A stretch of 57,118 nucleotides of DNA, from assembly GCA_001687465.1 (NCBI GenBank), contig LVLI01000576.1, forward strand, positions 1-57,118, in the 5' to 3' direction. The notes beneath the pieces were generated by a model that was given only the letters and a program-made list of their open reading frames with translations, made no database searches and had not been told where the DNA came from. Both the position numbers and the translations under genes were made by a program. Source of the DNA: Halocafeteria seosinensis (Eukaryota; Sar; Bigyra; Bicosoecida). Shown one piece after another: positions 33,361 through 43,786 of the stretch; positions within the stretch are counted from its first letter, which is position 1; each line of letters begins with the position of its first letter.

Positions 33361-33978
33361 CCTCCGGTATACGACGACGACGACGATGTGACTGATGGCC
33401 CACCGGCAGCTGGATGTTAGCCGCTACACTTAGGTAGCAGCTGGCAACTACAGGCCCGCTGTTCCACTAGGAGAGAGGCAGCATATATATTGTAAACGAG
33501 TGACTTCCAAGCATTGACGCAGACCCGAACTTCAGTATCCGTTTCCGTCACATCGCATGGGACCTCCGCATGGCTAGTTAGCAGTTCATGGATTAATAGG
33601 ATTGGGAGGATATTGTTGTTAGTTTCCGAGAAGAAGGAATGCCTACCATACGTACATGTATTGGTTGGTCTGCTGTAAGAGAGAAAGAGGGAGAGTGTGT
33701 GTTTCAGTACCGAATGCGTGTCAGAACCACACACACCCCCACATCCCCCTTCAAATTATTTTTTTTTTTTTTTTTTCAAACTTGGCGCAGAGCTGTGGTA
33801 TCCTTAACACTTCGGAGTTCTTCCCGAGATGCACTGCTTCAGCAACCGGGGAGCGCGCGGTGGAGGACGGGACCTTCGCCGTCCCCTGCCCGTCCCTCAC
33901 TACAGAAGTCGTAAACTGGCGGATTGTTGTTTCAAGGTTTATACAGTGTAAAGCTTGATTTCCGTAGAGTCGGGTTCA
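32339..33978. other. intergenic between ferric reductase and RGS genes
   Basis: About 1.6 kb without a supported gene. It holds a (GT)n tract at 33330-33356, a GAC-repeat (GACGACGACGACGA) near 33370 and an 18-nt T run at 33759-33776. The two flanking genes are divergent, so promoters are expected at both ends. Confidence 0.5.
33330..33356 (+). repeat. (GT)n microsatellite
   Basis: About 13 GT units, followed shortly by a short GAC trinucleotide run. Confidence 0.95.
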
Positions 33979-36116
33979 ATGACTACCGTGTACAGTCCCC
34001 CCAATATGTCGGCCGCATCCTCTGGTAGAGATGGTCGTCCTCCATTGTGTACAGACGGCACAGAAGCAACAGAAACCACTTCATCGCCCTCCTCTGTTTC
34101 GTCGTCTTCGGCGGCTACGATGGCTTCTTCCCCCACGTCAGGCTCAGGAGGGCGCCGTTTATCCTCCTTTTTCAATGACCACAAGGACCAACTGAGCAAA
34201 GGCAAGCGCCACGGCAAGAGGTAGGACGACGAGACTGCACGCGCACTTAAACGCTTTAGCACACGTCTTCTTCATGCTTTGGTGGTGCAGAATTGTCGAA
34301 CAGAGCCTTGGCTCCGATGGCATTCTCCTCTGGAACGCTATAGAGCGATGTGTATTGGATTTCTACGGAGCAGGCAAGATGCACGAGCTCAGAGAAGCGG
34401 TACGTGCTCCCTCTAGTTGTCATTTGTCAGAACTATCATTGCAAACCTGTCCTAGCTACAGGTCTTTGAGCTGGCTTTGAAGGGATCCAAAGTAGCGAGT
34501 CCTAGTCTTCTTAAAGCAGCCAAGTGGAAGCAGATAAAGCGTTATGGAGAACGGGTGCAAAAACCGTTTATGGTAAGGAGTATTTTACTCATCCCTGCAC
34601 CGGCACGTGTGTTACTTGGTTGCTTGTGCATACAGGACGTCTTGTACTTGGCGCATAGCTGTGCATGCGCCGGAAACAGTCATTCGGCATCGGTAGACTC
34701 AACACCCCTTACGGAGAGTGTGCGAAGTCTACATGATGTACTTCTCGCTATTCTTCGCGGATGCGTGAAGGAAGATCCTCAAGAGCCGACGTACTCGTTA
34801 TATCTTACCAAGTGAGTTCACCTCCAAAACAATGCCAATAGCTCTCGCTAACTCAAGTCACTATGTGTGTGTCATTTCAGCTCATTCATCAACATTGGCA
34901 ATGGATTCTTCTTGGACACAGTGATGAACTCAGAGAGGTACCAAGAGGAGCGGAAGATGATTGCCGGAGCGACGTCAGCGCTTCTGCAGAAACTTGGGCA
35001 TCCAGAGTTTGCAGGGGCAGATACGTTCAGAGCTCCGCGGTGCACTAAGCCTGGTTGCAGGTTAGTTGCCACATATGACAAAATGTGCGCTTCACACGCT
35101 TTAGCAAAAGTCCGGCAGCGGTTTCGCGCCCCTAAACTTGCCGAGTTCCTGCGAGATACGCATATGCTAAACTCTTTCTACCAGTATGCGCATCGAGAAA
35201 ACAACATTGAGTTGAAGTTGCAACTGTCGTTTGTGTTGGCCGTTGAAGACTACCGTCAAATACGGAATTCCAAACTGAAATTACGCCGAGCTAAGATCAT
35301 TCTTGAGAAGTATTTATCTCCCAAGAGCGGGTTTTACATTGGAAATTCGATTAGCGCTTACGTATGTTTTCTAGCTTGACTTGCGTAAACTGAGTGCTGG
35401 ATGAGTTCACCGTTCGCATGCGATCAATGCAGGGCAATGGTGAAATAAATGCTGTTGCGGCAGCTATTGAAGCTTGTGAGACTGGGTATGCAAATCCGAA
35501 GCACGTTCTATATCTGCATCGGACCATGCAGTCTGACAATGAATCAAGCTTTGGGATGATTACAAGGGAGTTTGAGCACCTCAATATACGTAGTCGGGTA
35601 GATTCCGATAGTGATTATAGTGAATCAAAGGACTGTATTGACATGACAGAAGAAGGAACCGGTCCGTCCAGCGCACGGGAAAATGCAGTGTCCTCATACT
35701 ATAGGCATTCATCCTTTGATGTCTTCAGAAAAGTTCCCCGATACTCATCTTCTTCAATCTCTAACGAGAGAGAAAGTAAGAGCGACCGCGATCTTTATCG
35801 AAACGGTTCGTGGAGCCCTCGAGTACAACCCTCACTGTTGGATCCTTCATGTGCTCTTCCATCGACTTTGTTTGATGCTATCAAGGAGAGCGCTCTCGAA
35901 TCTATTGAGGTGGTATTCCAGTGCAAATTTGTGATCAGTAAAGAGTTTCAAGCACTGCTGGAACAGACATGCAAGGAAGCAATAACTCCTCCAGGTCCCG
36001 GGTCAAAAGGAATACAACAAGTCGCTGAAGTTGATGCAGATAGGCTGTTTGATGATTGCGATCCGGAGAATGACACAGAGCAAACTGGAAGAGATGGTGG
36101 CATTTCCAGAGCCTGA
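33979..36116 (+). CDS. RGS-domain protein with internal Cys/His motif
   Basis: Six exons (33979-34220, 34291-34399, 34462-34572, 34636-34811, 34881-35361, 35433-36116) give 600 aa. The N-terminal 75 residues are Ser/Thr/Pro-rich. Residues 267-285 form CTKPGCRLVATYDKMCASH (C-x4-C-x9-C-x2-H), like the small zinc modules of WRKY19-like proteins in protists and plants. From about residue 300 an RGS first half is clear: LRDTHMLNSFYQYAHREN, LQLSFVLAVEDYRQI and RRAKIILEKYLSP. A segment at about 515-560 (LFDAIKESALESIEVVF, ISKEFQALLEQ) resembles the closing helices of an RGS fold. The ~130 residues between are Ser/Asp-rich and look inserted. RGS proteins speed GTP hydrolysis on G-alpha subunits. The start ATG follows an in-frame TTG region. 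Confidence 0.72.
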
Positions 36117-37578
36117 TAACTTGGGTTGCGTCCACTATTTTCTGCCTCTCGGCTACAGCCATCCCGCGAGGGAACAGCATATTGGATCCTTCTTTGTTCG
36201 TTTTTTATCATCGCGTCCGTGAAGCAATCAATATTCACACGCTCACCGAATGAGGAATGGCAAGGGAATGCACCACTATCGACATACCGAGTGCCGGCTG
36301 GGAATCATATGTCCTGGATTACATGACTGCTTGGTCCACTCCAGTGGAAGGCGATGTCGTGGGGATTAATATTCTGCTAGTGATATGCCTGGTGGTCTTT
36401 TAATCCATTAATGTAAACCTCAGCTGGACTTTAGCTGGCTTCTCCATGGCAAAGGGAAGTGGTCGGCAACCGGACTTTGGAGGCACCTAAGCCTCGTAGT
36501 AAGGTGTGGTCAATATACCCTTAACCCTAACCCTAATGATTATATTGAGTTTATCAGAAATCAACAGTCTATTTTCCTCCAAATCCCTTCGTTGTATGAC
36601 GTTCAGGCTTAGACGCCACCGGTGAGGTTCCCTGACGAGCTCTGAAGGTGCCCAGTTCTTGGCCAGGGCCACAGAGAAGCTGTTTGATCATGAAATTGCG
36701 TTTAAATATGCGAATGGTAAATGTGGTGGAGGTAACACAGACTTACCCCAACTTTCAAAAAATACTAGGATCTACCCCAAACTCCGTATGACACATCCAT
36801 CTAGGGCCCCTGCCAGCCAGCTATCGAGCATTCACTTGCCACTGAGGTACCCTCTGTTGTGCCTGTGGGACTATTCACTCATGTGGGGAAGTTTGTTCGA
36901 CTGCAGTGCAGATACTCCTACGCTAGCGTCAGAGCATGTTGGAGAAAGGTCAGAAATCCTTACCATGTTACGGAAAATAATTCCAAAACGGTGAGTTTCA
37001 ATCGGATTTAATTCCACAAATATGGATTCTGCCCGGGTCCCAAAGAAATTCAGTTCTGCCCAGTGTGGACTTCCAGAAGTAAAAGAAAAATACGGTATTC
37101 AAATAACAAACCATACGCAGTTAATTCAGACTTAAGATATGCATTGGAAACAGCTATAGTAGGCCGCAGTAATACTATTACCTACAAGTCATGCCCGTTC
37201 CACCTCCTCAATCGGTCGGTTGACGGACCAGAGTGTGTTGTGTCTACTTTCCCCGTAATTCCTGCAGGTGATCGTACCTCTCGTTTTTCTCTTTTCCCAA
37301 GGCCTAAGGTGTCTATCTCCTGCATTGACTCCCTCTACAGGCAGGAGTCGATACCGGCAGTTGACGGTTGGGACAACCACCTTCGAACTCCACTCCTTCC
37401 TTGAGCAACGCTGAGCCATCATACAACTGCCTTACCTCATTTATTTCGTCAAGAGATTTATCCTCGGGAAACTGCCATTGACATTTGTCAAAGTCGTACA
37501 AGCCATGGTTGAACAGCTTGTATATAGGGATTCGACTAGGCATCATGAAAATATGAATGCATGGATTCTACCATTTCG
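36117..37578. other. intergenic with possible coding relic
   Basis: No complete gene. The minus-strand frame 37313-37546 contains the coding-like stretch LFNHGLYDFDKCQWQFPE, and the plus frame 36659-36994 (111 aa) has nothing recognisable. A short telomere-like run lies at 36518-36536. Confidence 0.35.
36518..36536 (+). repeat. short interstitial telomere-like CCCTAA run
   Basis: Reads CCCTTAACCCTAACCCTAA, i.e. two full CCCTAA units plus one with an extra T (TTAGGG type on the other strand). Confidence 0.6.
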
Positions 37579-39023
37579 TCATCGTGTCATGGAAGGTATT
37601 TTGTCTAGAATCTTCTGACGGCGCTCTTCCCACGTGTCTAGATTTTCCTTCTCCTCTGCAGTTGCTGTTTTATTCTCCCGTTTCCATGCCGCTTTCTCGT
37701 TCTTGATATTAATGTCTTCCATTTTAGTATTTCCGCAGAACGAGATATCGGCTCCGTGTCTCATATCTTTCAGAGTTTTCACCGGTGCCGGAAGGATACG
37801 GATAGTTCGCTCTTCACTTCCACAAACTATACGAAATGCCTCCGTTCTGACGCGATTTAGTTTAGAAGGGCCTACCTTTTGACCCTTGTGGAGATACAGA
37901 GCCAAGTGCTTCTGAAAGAACTTTGCTTTTGGTAATGCCGCTGCGGGGTCAACCAAGACGGTGCAAGCATGGGCCAGTTGCTTGTACGTGTAATTTATGG
38001 TCTTAGTTTCTTTTCTCTTTCTCGAAGCTGCTTCGGTTGCACCTTCCTCTACAGCTGCCAGGGGTGCTTCGTGAAGGAGACTCTCGTGAACCTTTACGTT
38101 GCTTACACGCCACGGTCTGCTCGTTCCGTCCATTCTATACGTAGCTCCAAGAAAGAGTTTTGGATCTTTTCTATTTTCCTCGTTCTTTCGCTTAATTGCG
38201 ATCGCACTGGGTCCACTGTCAGTCGCCACAGTCTCTAATTGCAGAACGTGAGCTAGCTCGGTGAAGCGCAGGAGTACATCAGCTTTTCGCTGAAAGCGAT
38301 CCCCGCGTGTGACGATGCTATCAATCCCGTGCTCCATCAGCAACTGCAGTTCCGTTAAAGTCCTCAGTGGTACCGTTGGGATGCCATTGCCCTCAATTCT
38401 CTCCTGTCCCATTGCATCTCGAGCGGTGGCTCTCACCAGCATCCCTCTGAGCCTGGTAGTATCTACGGTTGTAACATGCTCCGGGGCGTCTTCTCCACTT
38501 TGTACATCAGGTTCGTCGCTTTCAAAATCACTGAAACCGCTTTCGGATGTGGTAGAGGTTCCGCTGTCATCCCGCGAACTACCGAAGCGTAGTACCGATT
38601 CATGCTCACATCCAATCGCAGTACCCTCTGTCTGTTCATCTGGCATCGTGCCAACACATGCATATGCCTGTGATGTAAACCAGAATACCGCGGCTGAAAA
38701 TGCTCTTATTGTGGTCGCATTATGATTGTCGCACACACCTTTGGTTCCTGGGGCTGCATTGTACCAGCGCACGAAGTTACGCGGCCGCCGCGTTCCAATC
38801 TCTTCGTTGTGGTGCAGCCAGATGTCATGTTCATGTGCAGGGTGTCCTTTGGAGCATGCTTTGGCGTCGTGGTGTTCTCTGATGTGAGTTTTGGCGTCTT
38901 GGTGGTTGATTGGCTCCGTGAAAGTGCTACACGCTTGTTGCTACTTCTACCACTATTATCAGCCTTCCGTTTTTGGAGACTCGGCCGGCCGCGATGGCCA
39001 GTGAGCCTGGTGCTTCTCCTCAT
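37579..39023 (-). CDS. basic, probably nuclear protein with AT-hook-like motif, unknown function
   Basis: Two exons, 39023-38739 and 38667-37579, joined in phase 0 across a 71-nt GTGTGT...CACAG intron, give 457 aa. The N-terminus is very basic and Ser/Thr-rich, with an AT-hook-like core GHRGRPSLQKRK near residues 9-20. An acidic Ser-rich stretch (about 125-155) follows. The C-terminal ~290 residues look folded: LTELQLLMEHGIDSIVTRGD, LLRFTELAHVLQLE, FFQKHLALYLHKGQKVGPSK and TEAFRIVCGSEERTIRILP. The last 50 residues are charged helix. I do not recognise the family. DNA or chromatin binding is only suggested by the basic head. Confidence 0.65.
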
Positions 39024-40196
39024 GCTTATCTACATGCGGGAGGTACAAAACACCATAATGAACAAACAGACTGTAGAGTACGACGGCTTTTGCCCCGAAT
39101 CCCAAATTTGAATGTGCTGGATAGAATAATTGTTTGTGCGATAAAATCCATATTTCTGGAATTAAACTGTAAGAAATCACCATATGTGAACTTTATTTTT
39201 CAAAAATCAACATTTCTGGAATAAAGAGATCGAAAGAGTTGGTTGTCTATACCTAAGCGGGTTTCCACGGTTGTTTCCATAACAGTGGAAACCCGCGGGC
39301 TGCATTGAACGCATGAATGTAGGAGCTACGCTTCCAACACCGAATCGATACGGATACGGTATCGTGCGGTATGTGTGTGTGTATGTAGATAGCTAAATTG
39401 TTAGAATACGGTATCGTGGTACAACAATTGGTGGGATACAGAATTGCTTTGGAATAATAGCAGAGTACACACCCCGTTGGTAGTCCCCAATTTGTTACTC
39501 TTCGATATGCTACCCACATGTTACAAAGTAGTGGATCAACTACCTTGGTCAGTAGGCTTCCTGCTGAAGTTCCCAGCAATCCGGGCCTAGCTCCCGGCAG
39601 CCGGCCCGGGCTGGAAATGGTGCAATTCCACACATTTATATGTGTATACGTGGCTGGGACAGTCTCAATGGCAGAGCATCCAGGGGTATTTCGTTTCGTG
39701 TTTCCTCTCGACACCATATAGAACCGAGCAGGGGGTGGTGCATGCGTGCCCTCGAGTACAGGGGTAAGTTCTGGTCCTCTGGCCCGGTTTTCCTTCAGCA
39801 AGCATGCCATTCTTTTCGTCTTTTTGAGCGCTGTTCCACGGCACGTAGGAAGCGTTTGACATGGTTTCCTCGTTCTTCATTGGATAAAGTAACTGCGAAG
39901 TTGGAGGGACCTTCAGATGCCAATAGATGGATGCGCAAAAGGGAAATAAGAAGCGCGGAAACGCTTGGAGAGTTGTTTTGGGAGGTCCGACCGTCTTTTA
40001 TTTGAGTTAATGTGCACAAAATGACTCAAGTATACGACAGGACCAGAGGATAGAGGGGTTTCCTTAGCTATGTGGTCTTGGTAGTTCCATTGGCTCAGCG
40101 AAAATGCTCTGTGATGACTAATGCTGATCGATTCAAGTTGGGCAGCCCACCTTCACTTTGTTTTGCGCTGTATATTGAATGGAATGCAGATTTAAG
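39024..40196. other. intergenic, with a 12-bp perfect inverted repeat
   Basis: No gene supported. It contains a hairpin at 39257-39296 and repeated TACGGTATCGTG words near 39355 and 39405. The 185-aa minus-strand frame 39253-39810 overlaps these repeats and has no domain. Confidence 0.45.
39257..39296. repeat. perfect 12-bp inverted repeat with 16-nt spacer
   Basis: GCGGGTTTCCAC (39257-39268) is the exact reverse complement of GTGGAAACCCGC (39285-39296). It could be a transposon end or a cruciform-forming site. No protein-coding element lies next to it. Confidence 0.8.
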
Positions 40197-43100
40197 ATGG
40201 TAGGAAGACATCAAGAAAATACAGAGACTGTTAAACAGGTATGTTTTCTATCAGTTGAGAAGCCATAGTCCCCAGCAAGGAGCGCAAACGACCAAGCAAC
40301 CGTCGGGGTAGAGGCAAGGGAAGCTGGAGAACAGGACTGACCCCAGAGTATGGACTGCGCTTAGAGTTAATAAGGGTCTGATATTGGCGAATTTATAAGG
40401 TCAATTGGGGCGGTCGTTTTATTATTCGCCACCGCCTACGTTTGACTTTCATTGTGGAACAGTATTCATGTACATCCTCTCTCTGATGTGTAGCAGGGGA
40501 CCTCCGCCATAGTGGAGTTCTGCAAGCATCGAAAGCCTTTTATGCATATTGTAGTAATGTTCGCTAATGATGAACCAGTATTACATTATGCACAAGAGGT
40601 GGCCCATATGTTTCAGGAATATGGCGTTGATATATTTTTTAATGTGAGTGCCGGCTCTGTACAACATTCTAGTGAATTGCTGTTGGTGACTCACTCCCGA
40701 CTTTGTCTGCAGACGGATGCACTAGAGGTGCTCTCGCCTGCTTCGAAGAATGTTGCGGGTGATGGTGGACCTCAGTTTATACGCCCTGAACATTTATCTC
40801 CAATCATTTTATCGTCACATGCGGACTATTTAATTGTTATCGGCGATAAAAACATGCGCAACAGATCCTGTCAGGTTAGTCTTTCGGAAACAGAATGGAG
40901 CTTCCACGTCAGGGAAGATCGATCGTGTTATGTTTGCAGGCTCGAGACGCTGGCCACTTAACCGAGATGCCAATAAAGAGTAGATTATCCTCCCTCATAG
41001 CAGAGTTTTACAGCGGTACCATTATGCCAAGGAAGTCGAAGCCTCCAGAGGATCTCGCTAGTTTTAATACCGTTCAGGTATGGTTTTCCAGTATCTGCAT
41101 CCCCTGTTTTGAATTATAAGTATTCATGAATATGCAGTTATCGGAGATATTAACGGCTCTAACGGGAGTACGGAGGGTTCCGGAACGTGTCGAACAGGTT
41201 AAGCAAATTTTAGCGGATTTAGAGGACTCAGATGCCCCAAAGTTAGCTGCCTCCCTCGGTGAATCGTTTGAAGAGCACGCGGGACATTCGATTGTATGTG
41301 ACCCTAGGAGGTTTGGTTTTAAGAGGTTCCTCTTTTAGTTTCGTCTATTGGTAGTGCAGATGCAACAATTGACCAAGGGACAGACGAGCGCCGTACAGCT
41401 TCATCAAGAGCTTTCGAAAATGCAAAATAAATTGAATAGATATCCGGAACTGGAACCTATTCTGAAAACAATAAAGGGCGAATGGGTGAGGTTCTCTCAT
41501 CGACCGCGGGACCTTTCATTTGACCGTGTGTACGCACTACCAACTGCGTTACGGGAAAGCTTAATGAATATCGTGGAGAATGCGAAAGAGGAAGTTGAGA
41601 GTTGTGGAGATAGGTTCGGGCAAATGGCAGGTCCTCGCTCCCTGTGGCAAGCCTATATAGAGGTAAGCATTTATATTGGATCCTACGAGATGAAGCCATT
41701 GATCACATTTGGTCGCATGTTTTACAGTCTGATACTGTGGAGGACGAAGAGGAAGAACAAGCTACGGAGGAATACGAGCCTACACCATATGCAAGAACTG
41801 CTGATACCGCTGAAGCTGGACCAACGGCTTCAGCTGAAACTAGCACAGATAACAGCCAGCTAATGCCTGGACAATGGCAATGTAATATGTGTACTTTTAT
41901 AAATGATCGGGAAGCAGCTCGCTGTTGTATGTGCGCAGCTGCGAAGCCTGCTCAGTTAGACGATGGAGAATGGGAAGATACACGTAGTTCACGAAAAGGC
42001 AGAAGAGCACGGACTAAGAACCGAGCCCAGCAAAGTCGCCCGACCGGTGAAGCTGGTGGAGGAGCCGCTCAAGCTATGGAAGCACCAGGATTTCAGGCTT
42101 CAGGCCGCGATAGTAGTCAGGATGTACAGTATAACAATCCTACAAAACCGGGGCGATCCCAAGGACAAGGAATGTCTGTCGAGAGCCCTCAGCAAAAGAC
42201 AACTAAGACAGCTGCCAACAGAGTAGCCTCCATTCCTCCCACAGCAGTATGGGGAAAATCAAGCGGCAGCGCCACGACTTCGACCACAGCTTCCGTGCCT
42301 GCCCGTGCAACGACAGTTCCGCCTTCCAGCGTCAATAGTCCCGAACCTACCACAGTTCCTGCTCCTGCTCCATATCGACCAAAAAATACCCCAACGGCTA
42401 ATATGTCTACCAAGAAGCAACAGAACCCTACAATGGCTGATATCATTGCTGGTGACCAAAGAAGGAACTCGCAAAACTCGAGCGCTATACCTCAAGATTT
42501 CCCTGCCCTTGGGAGCCAAAGGAAGGATGGCAGAACGCCAATAAGCGACGCTCGAAGTATGGGCGAAGGCACGGCATCATGGGAAGCATCTTTCCAGGCT
42601 GAGACATATGATAGCAGGAATGAGCAGGCTTTGAATGCTTCACATACATACGCTGAATGGGGCCAGGCTCAAGAGCAGCAAGCGATTCCTCAGTCTTCCC
42701 TAGTGGGTCCTCCGGAAGGGTTCTTTAGCCAGCCACAGATTCAACATAATATGCCTCCTGTCGATGTTCCCAACAGCTTGTTAGGAGCCGATTCCGAGGA
42801 TAATTTCCTAGGAGTTCACTCTAGCAACACAATGGGGACTGTATCGGATAGTCCACCAGATGCTCATGGGAGAGGTGTTGGGTTTGATAGCGAAAGCTCG
42901 AGCGCAAATGTAAATCCCCTTGTTAGCGATATAGCACCGAGGCAGGGTAAACAGATGGAAGGCCAAAGCGGCGATATGAATGGAGCTATGGGGATGCACC
43001 CATTCAGCTTTCCTGGAAATGATCTGGGATCCCTGGGATTCGCATTTGGTGCACACGAAGATTCCAAAACTAATAATGAGTTGATGGGGGATGTCGGTGG

Positions 43101-43371
43101 TTTTGCTTTACCGTCGTTGATGGGCTCTGATATAAGTGGTGGTCTACAAGATGGCAACCAGCTGCATGGTGAACAACAGTATAATAGTCAGGCTCCTAGT
43201 ACGTCTGAAGGGCAATTCCCCCTTAGTGCGCCAATGCAAGGTCAATCAGAAGGAGAAATTGGTTCTATAGCACCGCTTGGAAACTTATCTACATGGTCTT
43301 GCTTTGGTGAAGACAATAACAGTGGAAATAACCCTCTTACTCAGTGGGATGCGTTCAATGGTCTCCAATAA
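40197..43371 (+). CDS. RanBP2-type zinc finger protein with anticodon-binding-like N-terminal domain
   Basis: Seven exons (40197-40238, 40497-40643, 40713-40874, 40940-41077, 41138-41293, 41360-41662, 41728-43371) give 863 aa. Residues about 20-130 have the alternating alpha/beta look of the class II aaRS anticodon-binding / GCN2 C-terminal type (MHIVVMFANDEPVLHYAQEV, then SHADYLIVIGDKNMRNRSCQ). A helical region follows to about 315. A RanBP2 zinc finger then reads GQWQCNMCTFINDREAARCC with a final CxxC (W-x-C-x2-C-x10-C-x2-C). The rest is Ser/Gln/Gly/Asn-rich and disordered, with a DFPALGSQRK motif. RanBP2 fingers bind ubiquitin or single-stranded RNA. A translation or RNA link is plausible but inferred. 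The first 14-codon exon and its 258-nt intron are the weakest part. Confidence 0.65.
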
Positions 43372-43786
43372 CAATAAGAATTAAATACAAAATAATTAAA
43401 ATACAAGGTGTCAAAAAACATTTTTATAGACCCGGTACAAGTGTACAACCATTGTGAAATGTTTCATGTCTTGGGCCTGAGTTAAGATGCCAAAATTGTA
43501 ACTCTTGCCAGTTCTCTCGTTGAGCCTCCTATAGTATCCGCAGTGAGGCGTGAAACCTGAGGATGGCTTCCTTACCTAACGGTACCACTCTTGACACACC
43601 ACGAGCCTCACTGAGGGCCTGAGGCGCCGTTAACCTTCACTTTTTTCAAATTCAAAACAGAGGACGAAGTTGAAGTTTACTCAAACTCGTCATTTATGGC
43701 ATAAATTGTGTTATTGATGATGCACCTTTTGTAGATAGGTAGCCTATATATCCCTTGTGCGATTTGGCTTGAATGAGGAGGGAAAC
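43372..43786. other. short intergenic region
   Basis: AT-rich at the start (3' end of the zinc finger gene), no coding features. Confidence 0.5.

Noticed and set aside
33939-34262. 107-aa minus-strand frame
   Set aside because: Antisense to the Ser-rich first exon of the RGS gene.
36659-36994. 111-aa plus-strand frame
   Set aside because: No domain, no splice partners and a composition typical of non-coding DNA.
39253-39810. 185-aa minus-strand frame
   Set aside because: It reads through the 12-bp inverted repeat and low-complexity GT words, without domain or ATG context.
40497-40990. Full GCN2 kinase or histidyl-tRNA synthetase gene
   Set aside because: Only an anticodon-binding-like segment is visible; no kinase or synthetase catalytic motifs occur upstream or downstream.
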